Source of the DNA: Athripsodes cinereus
Taxonomy: Eukaryota > Arthropoda > Insecta > Trichoptera > Leptoceridae
Length of the DNA: 64,000 nt
Assembly: GCA_947579605.1 (NCBI GenBank)
Contig: OX388314.1
Span: 14,009,982 to 14,073,981 of the forward strand
Reading direction: 5' to 3'
In this document: one piece after another, positions 12,150-23,790 of the stretch
Layout of the letters: the number at the start of each line of letters is the position of its first letter
How positions within the stretch are numbered: the stretch's first letter is position 1
Position numbers and translations under genes: made by a program
The notes under the pieces: generated by a model
The model's input: only the letters and a program-made list of their open reading frames with translations
Told to the model about the DNA's origin: nothing
Databases searched by the model: none

Positions 12150-12376
12150 TTCATTAATTGTGTCGGTGCACACGTAGTAGAATTCCGTAATTATGTAATT
12201 TGAAACAAGTGTTTCTTTCTACTATAGATTATTGATTCCGAGAGAGACGTCTTTAGACTTATCAGGTCATTATCAACCTTGATTGATATCATTGATAATG
12301 ACCTGATAAGTCGAAAGACGTCTCTCTCGGAATCAATAATCTATAGTACAAAGAAACACTTATTTCAAATTACATA
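12150..12376 (+). repeat. Foldback element with long hairpin, member a
   Basis: A short 5' part (GTGTCGGTGCACACGTAGTA, then GAATTCCG) is followed by two arms, about 12190-12276 and 12292-12376. The arms are reverse complements over roughly 85 bases with few mismatches. Each carries GATTCCGAGAGAGACGTCTT or its complement. The loop is about 15 bases. The 5' word TGTGTCGGTG and the GAGAGACGTCTTT word recur in the members at 41.4, 46.8 and 47.6 kb. Degenerate TAAAAA-rich flanks could be an old target duplication. No protein is encoded. Confidence 0.7.
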
Positions 12377-14289
12377 AAAATAAACTCCACTATATTGTTA
12401 CCAAGCCTTATACAGTTAAATATTCAATTTGATATGATAGTTTTGAAGACAACCGTTTAACTAAATTGTTATAAGTAATGATGGAATGCGATAAATTAAA
12501 TCTACCTTCAACTACTATTATTAAACAGTACGTGAATATCGGTTATAATAATGTAATTTAAACCAAATTGATAGTTAGAAGTCAAAACCATCGAGTGAAA
12601 CATATTTTTTTTTGGTATAATTGGCATTGGATCATAATAAATTTAATAGGTATCTGCTATCATAATACTGGAGCGAGTTCAAAAATGAAATTGGTAATGT
12701 ATTTTGATTACGTTAAATTGATAGTTGCAAGTATTATCTCATTCGTTTATTAAATGATACTCGCTTAATTGAGTACATAGATATTAGGTATAATACACAG
12801 CAGAGATTTATAGCTTGAACAGAAGTGGTACGTAATAAATTAAACAATAGTTTAAAAGTATAATAATATTATGTTTTGTAAGAATTTTATTATTGAAGTT
12901 TGTGTGAACACTTAAATACTTTGTATGATACTTAAACACGTGCAGTTTTTATAAAAAAATATTTTATATTATATTATGATACAAAAATGGACGTTAAGAA
13001 AGAAAAATCAAATCCTAGTAATATGTTATTAAAAGCTTTGTTAATGTAGCTAATACAAGTGTTTTTTTTTTTTAATTATAATAAAACCATTTTATGAGAT
13101 GAGGTACTATATCGTTGGATTTTTACTTTTCAATTTTGAGGCAGTTGTATGAAGAATATTAAAACTGAATACCTCTCAAGTTCCTCTTATTTGTTCTCAG
13201 GAAATTTTTTTGTGATATAATATGAACAATTTTCTCAAAATATGAAAGCATATTACCCCAAATGAAAATTGATATATTAATTCATTTTTGAAAACAACAT
13301 AATTTAGTAAAGTATTCCTTCTTAAGAATTGTCATTCTTTTTAAATAACAAAACGACGTTATGTAAATAAGTGATAATTACAACTAATTATTAAAGTATT
13401 TTCTCGCTTCTTATCACAATGATCAATGCAGTCACTGTTACAAATAAAATTATGTGATATAATAACAGCTATTTAATGAGCATTATTAAATGGAATAGTT
13501 TTACTAGATGCGGTCTTTGCTAAATCGATAATCTGAAAAATATTTGCGTTTGTTCGTATGTTTATATGTATTTTACACACACCGTAATTAGGCAAAACAG
13601 AAAAAACAATAATACGCTCTGAAGGAAACCTCATCTTTAATACAGATTCAAATGTTAATAGAGATTTTACATTGTGAAAATTCATATTAAATAATTTACA
13701 AATAAAATATAACAGTGTTGTTAATTATTTGTAAATTATTTAAAAAGTGAAACATTTGTATACCTACAAACTTAACATTTGCTTATTATAAAAACTATAC
13801 AATGATGCATTTATTAATCTTTAATATTCTACATCAAGCCATGATAGAACATGGATAGAATTTTGGAAATGTTTGAATCATAGTGCTACTAATTTTCAAA
13901 TAATTTCCTCCAATTGTTGTTATCTCTTAGGAAAGCTATTTTCTGTATCGTAAGAGTATTGTCTATAAGTGTTAATTTGTTAATTTGATTTTACCATTAT
14001 TTTGTGAGCTAAGCTGAGTGAAAGTACACTAGTCCATATTAATTATTATCTGTTAACAATAATAACTGTTACTAATAAGAAGTGTGAGGCGATTATATTA
14101 CATATAATCACTTAACACATAATATAGCATACAATAGGTATTTAAATAAGTATTCTAGACATTAACTAGTGTCACATTAAATATAATTAGATAAAACTAA
14201 TAGGTACCTGTTATATTATAAGTAGCAGGAACTGTTCTTGTTTTGAAGTGCGTATCTATATATTATCTTATCTATGTATACACATCTTC
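12377..14289. other. AT-rich DNA with one perfect hairpin
   Basis: No gene is supported. The stretch contains the 18-bp-arm hairpin listed at 13688-13742 and chance frames of 61 and 70 codons. Confidence 0.45.
13688..13742. repeat. Perfect 18-bp inverted repeat
   Basis: TAAATAATTTACAAATAA (13688-13705) and its exact reverse complement (13725-13742) are separated by 19 bases. The arms are pure AT-rich sequence, so this may be a chance or slippage-derived palindrome. Confidence 0.7.
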
Positions 14290-14480
14290 GCCATCACAGC
14301 ATTTCCCACGTGTGGGGCAGCCAGCGAACTAACTGCATGTGATAAACATACAAATCATCCTCGCCGTTCCAATATATGTAAGTCAAAACATTCAGGAGTG
14401 GCACACCTGACCTCTGAATAGAAGATGTTTAATGTCTTAGAAGTGATGTTTTGTAGATACTAGTCTTTAAAACTCTCTCA
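14290..14480 (-). repeat. SINE family 1, copy I
   Basis: Reverse-orientation copy. GCCATCACAGCATTTCCCAC, TGGGGCAGCCAGC, CTGCATGTGATAAACAT and ACATTCAGGAGTGGCA correspond in order to the complement of the consensus seen at 32.8 kb. The 5' end (right side) is badly decayed. Confidence 0.65.
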
Positions 14481-14739
14481 AAAACAAGTAGAAAAGATTG
14501 AGAGATCTATTAATTTACTTATTTATTTTATTATTCACTGTACACTGGTTGCAATATTACTTAGTAAAATAGTGTCATAAAAATAACAGTTATACAGTTC
14601 AATGTACAGAGGGCAAGTTTATCGCTAAAATGCGATGTCTACCAACTAACCCGGTCTATTCTTTGCCTGGGACTTTTTGATACCTTAAGTATGTAAGTAG
14701 TTGTCATAATTATTGAGAACAGGTGTAGCACTTATAATT

Positions 14740-15215
14740 ATAATTATTATTATACATACATTAGCTAATAACATGACATACATATGGACAATTCACACAG
14801 AAAGAGTTGGTCTCAAATTAAGAAATGAAATTTGTATTACGCGCGCTAACGACGATAATATGTACCTACATAAATATAATGTACGAAACATGTTTACATA
14901 TATAGCACTGGAGAAATTTGAAAAAGGTCATTTTTGATTTTGTCCTGGGCGGTTCAAGGTGGGATCTGCTACGTCAGCCGGGTCCCCCGCTCACTGACGT
15001 GACGTGACTAGGGTCAGAGATGCCAACACTGGCATAGTGGTAGGTACTGACAGACTAGAGAGAGTTGAAGAATAAATAAATTGTCACCTAGACGGATAAA
15101 TAGGAGTCCTTGGAGTCCTGAAATATCCGAGAAACAAAGTTATTTCAACACTTTTTTTCCTGGCCGGAAACAGAACCCGGGACCTTGCAACTCAAAGGCA
15201 AAAGTTTACTTCCCA
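14740..15215 (-). repeat. SINE family 3 copy interrupted by a GC-rich block
   Basis: On the minus strand, 15158-15215 matches the tRNA-like head seen at 53.8 kb (CTTTTGCCTTTGAGT, then CCCGGGTTCTGTTTCCGGCC). Positions 14740-14950 match its body (AATTTGAAAAAGGTCATT, GACAATTCACACAGA). The two parts are about 200 bases further apart than in the 53.8 kb copy. The extra block (about 14951-15157) is GC-rich and contains a duplicated GTGACGTGAC and an AATAAATAAAT run. It looks like a later insertion, although two independent partial copies cannot be excluded. Confidence 0.6.
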
Positions 15216-15529
15216 GTATCAGACAACTTTCGGAACGTCCTCATTATTCATGAAATTTCAGTTAACTGTAAAAAGTAGATAAAAACTTATTTATTTTGAT
15301 TTATTGTCAAAGGATTGCTTTTCATTGTTTTAATCTTTTAGACCCCATGATTACCAAACTCAATTTCTTGACAGGTGGATTACCTGTCAAGTATTAATAT
15401 GTAGTTATGATTTTATTTCTTTGCAGATCATCCAAGAGAAATCGTTAGCGGTCAGAAATGAGTTCAAAATCGTCTCATTTATTAACGATCTTGTGTTAAA
15501 TAAATAGGTACAAATGTTTTTTATCCTTT

Positions 15530-16202
15530 CATAAAGATAAAACAAAATGTATGGTCGTTGGAAGGGAGGAAGCGACTGCGAACATTGCCATAAATGGAGT
15601 GAGCATCAAACAAGTAAGAGAATTCGTGTACTTGGGCAGCAGAATAAACCAGGACGGACGCTCCAAATCAGAAAATGTGAGCAGAATAAACCAGGCACGA
15701 ATTGCCTTTAACAAAAAATCCAAAATATTAGAATCCCCTAATATTGATCTAAGCGTGAGGAAGAATCTCACTAAAGCCTTTGTGTGGAGCATTTTGTTAT
15801 ATGGGTGCGAGACGTGGACCATCAGCAAGAGGGAAAGCGGACGGTTAGCGGCATTTGAAATGTGGTGCTATAGACGCATGCTGAAGATTCATTGGTCGGA
15901 ACACGTCGAAAACGAAGAAGTGTACCAGGGTTGGTGAAAAAAGGCAACTCCTCAAAAGAATCTGCCAACAACGAGCTAATTGGATTGGCCACAACATCAG
16001 GCACCCAGGACTGCTCATCGCAATCGCAGAGGGCAGGACCGAAGGCACAAATGGCAGAGGTCGACCGAGAGACGCCTATATGGACCAACTGAAGAGGGAC
16101 ATGAGCTGTGGCTCATATATGGAGTTGAAGAGACTAGCTGAGAATAGGGAGGAGTGGAGAAATAAGTCAAAACTCGTTGCAGACCAATCCAATGGATTGT
16201 AA
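15530..16202 (+). pseudogene. RTE-like LINE reverse transcriptase C-terminus, frameshifted
   Basis: The frame from 15530 reads DKTKCMVVGREE, then FVYLGSRINQDGRS, FVWSILLYGCETWTISKR and FEMWCYRRMLKIHW. This is the region after the catalytic YxDD motif in RTE-type LINE proteins common in arthropods. At about 15923 the homology moves by one base into a second frame (RVGEKRQLLKRIC, NWIGHNIRH, GRGRPRDAYMDQLKRD, LAENREEWR) and ends at the TAA at 16200-16202. The single shift marks it as dead. The endonuclease and catalytic reverse-transcriptase domains are missing, so the copy is 5'-truncated. No microsatellite tail or target duplication is obvious. Confidence 0.8.
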
Positions 16203-16599
16203 CTCATTATATATACTTGGACAATATCATTAGAGATTGATCTGTTTTGAGGTATAGAGATATGAAAACAATTAATATAAACATCCATAATGGCAATTAG
16301 TTTGTCCTGCCTTACAGCAATATATAATATTCGAAGAAGTACAAAAATAATTAGGTATCTATTATTTTATTTATTTAACGCATGGTTAAAACGTATAATT
16401 TCAATGAACGACTGTAATTGCAAAATTGTTTTATGTTGATGTAATTATTAATGTACAATATAATTATTAATTTTTTTAATAATATTGTCGTAATTACCTT
16501 CTTTATTTATTTATTTATTTGCAATTTAAATATCCAAGTGTTTTCTAATTATTATAATATTATATGCACCATTGCACAAATTAAGAGTTTCGTGGCAAA

Positions 16600-16834
16600 G
16601 AATTGATCTCCTTTTAATTTCCGTAAGTTTTTGAGTTTGCTTGTATAATACAATAAATGGAAAAAAATAATGATATTATAATATTACATTCAGCGATAAG
16701 GTTTCCCACCCATTCTGAATGTCTCAATTTTTAGTTGGCATTGCAGAAGAGCTTGCATGTTTATAAAACGCAGCTATTCTGCTGGCTACCGCATTTGTGG
16801 GATATTACGTGATGGTATAGTAGTAGTATGGTAG
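16600..16834 (+). repeat. SINE family 1, copy B
   Basis: Blocks GTGGCAAAGAATTGATCTCC, CCGTAAGTTTTTGAGT, TTCAGCGATAAGGTTTCCCA, CTGAATGTCTCAATTTT, TTCTGCTGGCTACC and GTGATGGTATAGTAGTAG appear in consensus order. An AT-rich stretch replaces the AAAGGCAGGTGTTCG block. The 3' TAG repeat is kept. Confidence 0.75.
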
Positions 16835-17227
16835 CATAAATTTTATGAATAAAACAATTGCACCTGATAATTATTTATTACTAATACATTCTTAAATGCT
16901 TATTGGTGAAATATTTTTCTGTTTTAAATCTTTTGTGTAAGTTTTTTTCTGTCTACTAAGTTGGTTTTTATAAGACAGATGCTGGCAAACAAGTCTGTTG
17001 AAAGACTTGGCTTTCTGGAAGCAGTATTCTGATGTTATGAGCTTCCAACCTAATTAAGACCAGGAATAAATTCGTAAGTATGTATTGTATATATATATGC
17101 AAGTTTTTTTCACATCGTTCATAGAATTAGCATTAACGTCTTTGCAAAATAAGGTGATTTTTTTAATGACTTTTGCATATACAAATATGTATAAAAAAAT
17201 ACATTATAATGCAGGTTTATTTTCGAC

Positions 17228-17805
17228 CGGGTGATCTCCGGTCGGAATTGCCAATCCGCATAGGGGCAGCTAGTGGGGCTTTCAATAACATGAACAAAGT
17301 TTGGAAGGCGTCTGGACTCAGCATCAGGACAAAATGTCGCTTGTTCAATGCGTGCATCATCCCAATCCTTCTATATGGCTGTGAGTCTTGGCACTTAACC
17401 AAGGCTCAGGAGCGGAAGATACTAAGCTTTGAAAAGAGGTGTCTTAGAAGGATTTTGGATGTCAAATGGTATGAACATGTTACAAATGGTGCTGTGCGCC
17501 GGCGCACCCAGCAGAGACCTGTAATCTCCGTAATACAGGAGAGACGATGGTCCTGGCTGGGACATGTTTTGAGAATGCCTAATGATAGTTGGCCAAAAAG
17601 AGCACTGTTTTTCCGTCCGCAGGGGTTCCGTCGGCCCGGGCGTCCCTCTTTCACAATACACCGTTCCTATGACAACGATATCAGAGCGCAAGGAATGTCG
17701 TGGAAAGAGGTGTCGCAGTTGGCACAGAGACGCTCTGAATGGAGGAGGCTGGTTTCTGCCCTGTGCTCCCGAGAGGAGCGTTGAGGGCGATGATGATGAT
17801 GATGA
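17228..17805 (+). pseudogene. LINE fragment, three-copy family (copy 1)
   Basis: The coding similarity starts at GDLRSELPIRIGAASGAF (about 17230) and runs without a break to the TGA at 17782-17784. It includes LLYGCESWHLTKAQERKIL, CLRRILDVKWYEHV, WLGHVLRMPNDSW and RRPGRPSFTIHRS. This is the post-catalytic C-terminal part of an APE-type LINE reverse transcriptase (RTE-like style; exact clade not certain). The frame is open but has no start methionine of its own and lacks endonuclease and catalytic motifs. It ends in GCGATGATGATGATGATGAT, a microsatellite tail. TTATTTTC flanks both sides (17217 and 17806) and may be a short target duplication. It is nearly identical to the copy at 46.1 kb. Confidence 0.8.
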
Positions 17806-17813
17806 TTATTTTC

Positions 17814-20289
17814 TAATGAAATTAGTCGGCCAATTTCAAATGGGATATAAGAAATATTTAAGGGACTTGATTCAAAACTAATATTTTTTATTTTAATTAC
17901 TTATATCTATAATATATACCTACCAACTTCTTATCACCACACGAAAGTCCATAGTTGTCCATAGGTATTAATGAAAACACATACATATAATAATTATTAG
18001 AACTATTGTGAATACAGTATGTAGGTACAAACAGTAATTGTGTTAAGTGTTCAATTCTTTAGGACAAACAAAAGTATACTTCGTAGAAGTAATGGTATGA
18101 CAAATTTTGATTTTTACGAGTATTCGGCTGACATCAAAGCTAACTTCAAATGGCTGCATTGTAATATAATTAATTCAATTAGAAATCTTAGTAAGTATTC
18201 AATATCAAGGTTTACCAATTTTGAATTTTAAACTGTGCATTGAAGTATGTACCTACTCGTATATCTAGTAATGGATAAGTAATAAAGTCTAGTTTAGACC
18301 AACCAAGTAAAGCAGCGAGTCAGAAATAGAGTTGACTAATTATGGATCAGTCTTTTAGTTTTAAAAAGGTTAAACTTTGCAACACTACTCGATTATAACG
18401 GTTTTGAAATATATTAACAGCCGTTCTTACCTAAGGTACAAATCAGATTTAGCTCTAGTGGTTTCAGGCAACATTTTTTAGTAGGCGCAGAGAAAATTAT
18501 TTAAATAATAAATGAAATAGCTTTATTAATAAATATAAGCCAAAACTTTATATGCAAAAATATTCATGAGCATAAAAAAATAGTATGTTGTCACATATAA
18601 ATAAAATTAAAGTTGTATTTATTCTATAAATTAAATTTATTTATTTCCTAATTCAGAGACAGAGCGAGCATACCCCCACATGCTCTCACTAGGCACAGAG
18701 AATGCCTTCTGAATATAAAAATTTGTGAAACTCGCTATATTCTTGATTATTGCACATAATGACGTTATATATGCAGTATGCATGGTAAACAACATACCAT
18801 ATTATCATATAAATAAAACAAATGGTTGAATTATTAACATTTTCTATAATTTTATTGATAATGATTTTTTTCAAATGTGTATGCAGTTTGTTATAATAAT
18901 TAAGAAAATCCAAGTGTTGTAAATAAATAAATCAAGGTGCATCATAAAATTCACGATATTTTAAAATTAATCTTGGTTTTAAATTTTTTTTAACACTCTT
19001 GTATTATTTAGGATAATTTGTTTAAAATAGCACCACTCAACCTATCATCATTGCGACGGCAATTTCCAAAAATTATTTTCACTATATTTCTCGCAGCAAA
19101 ATAAAACTAAAATATTAAAATCGCATTTAGAAATGTTCAAAATATTATATAAATATAAACAATAACATAAATATTATCCAGATTTTAAAATATACTAAAA
19201 ATAAAATGGTAGAAATTTTGCTTATTCGTTTGCATGAAATCACAAAGAACGGGTGTTGAGCCCTCTTAAGAGTCATCGAAAACGTTAAATGATCGAAAAA
19301 AAAAAATTCTCCTACACAATTTGTTATATTAATAATCTGTGCACAATTCATTCTTATTTTAAACATGATTGATCATTTAACTTGCCTGATTATATTAGCT
19401 GAGAAAAAAAATAGTAAGTGCAGAGAAATGTACATAAGAAAACTAAAAAATTACGTGTGTTAAATTTACAGAAAAAAATACTTGTCTTACAGTTCAAATG
19501 TTTTCTTATTGGATGACCGTGGTCTTGACTTGGCTAAGTGATTAAAACTATTTTATTTATTCAGTATCTCATTCGGATCAAATTCTGTATTTTGTTGTTT
19601 TTTGAACTAAGCACTAACTGGATTGACGGAATTTGGACTTTATTCTGCCGAGTCGAGACAAGTTACTCTGCCACTTACTCTGTTGGTGTAACGCGGGCTT
19701 AAGCATGTTAGAATTTCATTGTGCAAATATTTAGTGACCATGTGGGTAGGCACAGAAATATTTGCTTTGAGATACGTGAAACTATTCGATTTGCCAAGTG
19801 TGATATCGGCGTGGGTTTCAGTAGGAAATGTAATATTATTATTTTATGATAGGTTAGTGTGAAATACAATCACATTTTTATGTTCGTTTATTTAATTTAT
19901 ATGTCTACTGTAATAACAATTACAAACATTGATCACTTCACATATTAATAATATTTGTGTAAAAAAATTGTTGATTGTAATTGTAATCCATTCTCCAGTT
20001 ATTGTTCCTCTGAGAAGCCTGAGGATCATAGAGTGGGAATCAATATCCTCCATTCAGAGTGATTCTTTAATAATTGACTTATCTCTTTCCATGACATAAT
20101 TATCAGAGGAACACTTGTGGAAAGTCGTGAAACTCGTATATGATTGTATTAACTTTTTTTTGTCCAGAATTTATTATTATTTTTATTTGTTTCCAGTGCC
20201 TAGTTGGGTTTGTAGGGTAGAGATTTCGTCTAAATACTACCTCTAGAAGTTGTAGATTGGAAGGTTTATACATTCTGTATACATAAATA
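17814..20289. other. AT-rich DNA, nothing recognised
   Basis: No supported gene. A slightly GC-richer patch near 19620-19700 (GACGGAATTTGGACTTT ... GTAACGCGGGCTTAAG) has no open frame that I recognise. GTTCCTCTGA and its complement, near 20005 and 20103, form a short inverted pair. Confidence 0.4.
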
Positions 20290-20637
20290 ACGTTCGCGCG
20301 CTTTCTAAGTTGCCGACGTGTTTAACGAAGGCTCCGTGCTTGAATTATTTTTGTGACGGTCATAAGTGTCGGTTACTAATTATTTTTTGAACACTTAATT
20401 ATCAGATATATATCTATCATTTGTGATAATCATTGCTTACTTAATTCTGCTCTGAAGAGTGAATTCTGTGATTTTATCTTTCCGTTTTAATCAAGCTTCA
20501 ATACACTCTATTCTATCAGTGTTGTGTTGTTGTTTTAACATCAAGTTGCAACATGTGTTACTAATAATAATAACTACCCCATAGCACATCTATTAACAAT
20601 AATACTAATAAATCCTTCGTTGTGAAGTGTGAAAGAG

Positions 20638-23600
20638 ATGTCCACATGTTTTCAGTACAACAATTATGATCCGTCCCTTTTTTGCAATGTTCTACCGGTC
20701 AACGAAACACTGTTGTTAGTACTGCAGAAATATGATATCCTTAGAAATAAAGATGACAAGAGGCCTGCTTACAGAAAAACGCATCGTGGTACAAGAGCAA
20801 GGAAACATGTTAACAAACACAGCTCTTCTCTCTCAAACCGAGACTGCCAATACTCTAGACATCCTCCAAAAGGGAAGGAAGTTACAGTGGGAAGTTGGAA
20901 CGCTAGGTCTGTGAACAATAAGGTCGACGATATTGACGACATATTCAGACAACACAATCTGAACGTCCTCGCGATTTCCGAAACTTGGCACGAAGACGCA
21001 CAGTCCATTTGCCTTGGTCAGCTGAGGATGAAGGGCTACAACATCATCGAAAGAGCACGAGAGATTCCTCCTGACACCGTTACAAACACTACCAGCTTCA
21101 CAAATCATGGAGGAGTGGCAGTAATCTCTCAAGGAAAGTATAAACTTCTTCCTATTAAACTTAACAAATATTGCTCATTTGAATATGTAGGCTGTAAAAT
21201 CTTTTCCTCTAGCGCCGAGATGATAATTTTAAACGTGTACCGTCCCGGCTCAAAGCCTCCTAACTCCAATTTCTTCTCCGAATTCTCTCAACTCATGGAA
21301 ACTTTATCTCAGTATGCATGCTCCGTCATTATTACTGGGGATATAAACATTAGATTGGAACGAATAGATAATCCTAACACCATTAAATTCCATAAAATCA
21401 TGGCAGACCACAGCACCAATCAATTGATTACAGAACCCACACATAATGAAGGGGGCACTTTGGACGTTCTGATCACACGCACTGGTCACGAACCAACACA
21501 CACAAGTGTTATAGACATGGTACTCTCAGATCATAGTCTAATTATCTCAAAATTCGCCTTTGACCCACCTGCTCCCTCGTATTCAAAGATAACATCGCGC
21601 TGCTGGACGAATTTCAACATAAACCAATTCAAACAAGATCTTGCCTCATCATTACTACTCGATGAGAATTTTCTGCAAACACAAGATATCAACATAATAA
21701 CCCAAGAATATGATTCCACCCTAAAGAATATTCTTGATAATAATGCCCCTGTAAAGACGAAATATTCTAGAAACAGGAGCAAAGACGCACAAATTTGGTT
21801 TGATGATGAATGTCGTGAAAAGAAAAGAATTATGAGAAGAAAGGAAAGACAATATAGACGTACAAAAACAAATGACAGTCGTCTACAATGGCTGATGTCT
21901 CAAAAAGAATGGAAGAGAACACTAAATAAGAAAAAGAGTGAATACTGGTGTGACAAATTAGAATCCAATAAGCATAATCCTAAACAGCTATGGAATAATA
22001 TCAACAAAATATGTGGCAAGAGCATTCAATCTAATATAGATTCTGATTTGAACGCGAATGAAGTTGCAGACTATTTCAATGAAAAGATCGAAAACATCCG
22101 ATCAACATCTGTATCACATTCTTATACTAAGAACACCTCATCTCTCTCTGCTCCACCAAGTTCAACACTTCAACAATTTAGAATGCTCTCGGAAGAAGAA
22201 GTGAAAAAATTCGTTCTCCAACAGCCAAACAAACAATCTGAACTCGATTCTCTTCCCACATGGCTTATGAAAATCTGTGTCGATATCCTCACTCCAGTAA
22301 TCACTAAAATAGTAAACCTTTCACTATCTAATGGCATATTTCCTTGCAACTTTAAAAAATCAATAGTCAAACCAATACTAAAAAAACACAACCTAGACTC
22401 TAATTGTCCCGGCAACTACCGTCCAATAACAAACCTGTGCTCCCTGTCAAAACTACTAGAACGAATTGTGTGTGATCAATTGACAAAGTTCCTTAATGTG
22501 ACGAACCTTCTTGCAAAAAACCAATCTGGCTATCGGCAGTTTCACTCCACTGAAACGATACTCTTAAGAACTGTATCGGACCTAATATCTCGCATGGGAA
22601 ATGCCGAACTAACACTAGTGTCTTTCCTCGATATGAGTGCAGCTTTTGACACGGTTGATCATAGTATACTTCTCTCAAAGCTAGAGCATGAGTTCGGCAT
22701 TGGGGACAGGGTTTTAACGTGGATGTCTTCATACCTATCCAACCGAGAATATGAAGTCAAATTTAATAACACAACATCCAGAAAACACTCAACGTTATAT
22801 GGAGTTCCACAGGGTTCTGTTCTTGGACCAATCTTGTTCAACTTATACACGAATCAATTAGAGTATGTTATTCAAAACTTAGGCTTTACAACATATTGTT
22901 ATGCAGACGATCGCATTTTCTTTAAATCATGCACCCCGGAATCCAAATCTGCTCTTGAGCAAGAAGTCGTTTCGTGCATAACGGACATTTCATCCTGGAT
23001 GTCTAACAATATGCTTAAAATCAACCCCACCAAAACTGAATTTCTCTGGATAGCGTCTCCACGAAGACAACATCTCATAAACGCTGACCCTATTCGTGTA
23101 CAAAACGTGGACATAGTCCCATCTAACCACGTAAAGTTCCTCGGAGCGCATCTTGATAACGCCCTTACGATGGAGAAACACATATCATCTACTGTTAGTA
23201 GTGGTTTTTATACTTTAAGGCAGCTCAAGAATATAAGGAAAAATATATCAACCGACGGAGCTAAAACCATAATTAACTCATTCGTCGTATCACGATTGGA
23301 TTACTGCAATGGCATCCTCGCAAATCTTCCACAATATCAACTCCAGAGAATTCAGTCCGTTTTTAATGCGGCTGCACGTTTCATTTATCAACTGAATCGC
23401 TCTTCACACATATCCGCCACCCTTCAATCTCTTCACTGGCTCAGATGTCCAGAGAGAGTTGAATTTAAAGTGTGTTTGACAGTATTTAAGGCACTTCATG
23501 CTATGGCCCCAGAATATATCATGGAACTCTGTGGTAGACAGGCGTTAAGTCATAGACAGACAACACTTAGGTCTTGTCAAGATATAACAACTAAATTGGA

Positions 23601-23781
23601 GGTGACCAGTACTGTATCGAAACCAGTGTACGTGGAGCGTGCTTTTGCAATATCTGCACCTGTAGTCTGGAACAGGCTTCCACAAACGATCAGAGAAACG
23701 CAGGACATATCTCGTTTCAAGAACCAACTGAAAACTTATCTATTCAAGAAATCTCACGGAATAATTCAAGCACAACCTTAG
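20638..23781 (+). CDS. L2/CR1-group LINE polyprotein: APE endonuclease and reverse transcriptase
   Basis: The protein nicks target DNA and reverse-transcribes its own mRNA there. I chose the ATG at 20638 (1047 residues); the same frame is open for a few codons upstream, through a GTG at 20629. An apurinic-type endonuclease fills about residues 80-310: VGSWNARS near 84, SETWH near 114, TGDINIRL near 233, SDHSLI near 297. The reverse transcriptase spans about 540-800: NYRPITNL, FLDMSAAFDTVDHS near 662, GVPQGSVLGPILFN near 722, and the catalytic YADD near 755. The C-terminus has RAFAISAPVVWNRLP and SRFKNQLKTYLF, typical of L2/CR1-type LINEs. There are no stops or frameshifts, which suggests recent activity. 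An oddity is Arg right after YADD, where Thr or Ser is usual. No zinc finger is evident in the first 80 residues. Confidence 0.92.
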   Translation: MSTCFQYNNYDPSLFCNVLPVNETLLLVLQKYDILRNKDDKRPAYRKTHRGTRARKHVNKHSSSLSNRDCQYSRHPPKGKEVTVGSWNARSVNNKVDDIDDIFRQHNLNVLAISETWHEDAQSICLGQLRMKGYNIIERAREIPPDTVTNTTSFTNHGGVAVISQGKYKLLPIKLNKYCSFEYVGCKIFSSSAEMIILNVYRPGSKPPNSNFFSEFSQLMETLSQYACSVIITGDINIRLERIDNPNTIKFHKIMADHSTNQLITEPTHNEGGTLDVLITRTGHEPTHTSVIDMVLSDHSLIISKFAFDPPAPSYSKITSRCWTNFNINQFKQDLASSLLLDENFLQTQDINIITQEYDSTLKNILDNNAPVKTKYSRNRSKDAQIWFDDECREKKRIMRRKERQYRRTKTNDSRLQWLMSQKEWKRTLNKKKSEYWCDKLESNKHNPKQLWNNINKICGKSIQSNIDSDLNANEVADYFNEKIENIRSTSVSHSYTKNTSSLSAPPSSTLQQFRMLSEEEVKKFVLQQPNKQSELDSLPTWLMKICVDILTPVITKIVNLSLSNGIFPCNFKKSIVKPILKKHNLDSNCPGNYRPITNLCSLSKLLERIVCDQLTKFLNVTNLLAKNQSGYRQFHSTETILLRTVSDLISRMGNAELTLVSFLDMSAAFDTVDHSILLSKLEHEFGIGDRVLTWMSSYLSNREYEVKFNNTTSRKHSTLYGVPQGSVLGPILFNLYTNQLEYVIQNLGFTTYCYADDRIFFKSCTPESKSALEQEVVSCITDISSWMSNNMLKINPTKTEFLWIASPRRQHLINADPIRVQNVDIVPSNHVKFLGAHLDNALTMEKHISSTVSSGFYTLRQLKNIRKNISTDGAKTIINSFVVSRLDYCNGILANLPQYQLQRIQSVFNAAARFIYQLNRSSHISATLQSLHWLRCPERVEFKVCLTVFKALHAMAPEYIMELCGRQALSHRQTTLRSCQDITTKLEVTSTVSKPVYVERAFAISAPVVWNRLPQTIRETQDISRFKNQLKTYLFKKSHGIIQAQP

Positions 23782-23790
23782 TTAGCAAAG

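Noticed and set aside
12236..12340. Hammerhead-like motif in foldback member a (CTGATAAGTCGAAAGACGTC)
   Set aside because: It has CTGATAA and GAAA in order, but only three bases between them, so stem II cannot form.
20629..20637. GTG at 20629 as start of the L2-like LINE protein
   Set aside because: Eukaryotic translation would use the ATG three codons downstream at 20638; nothing supports GTG initiation.
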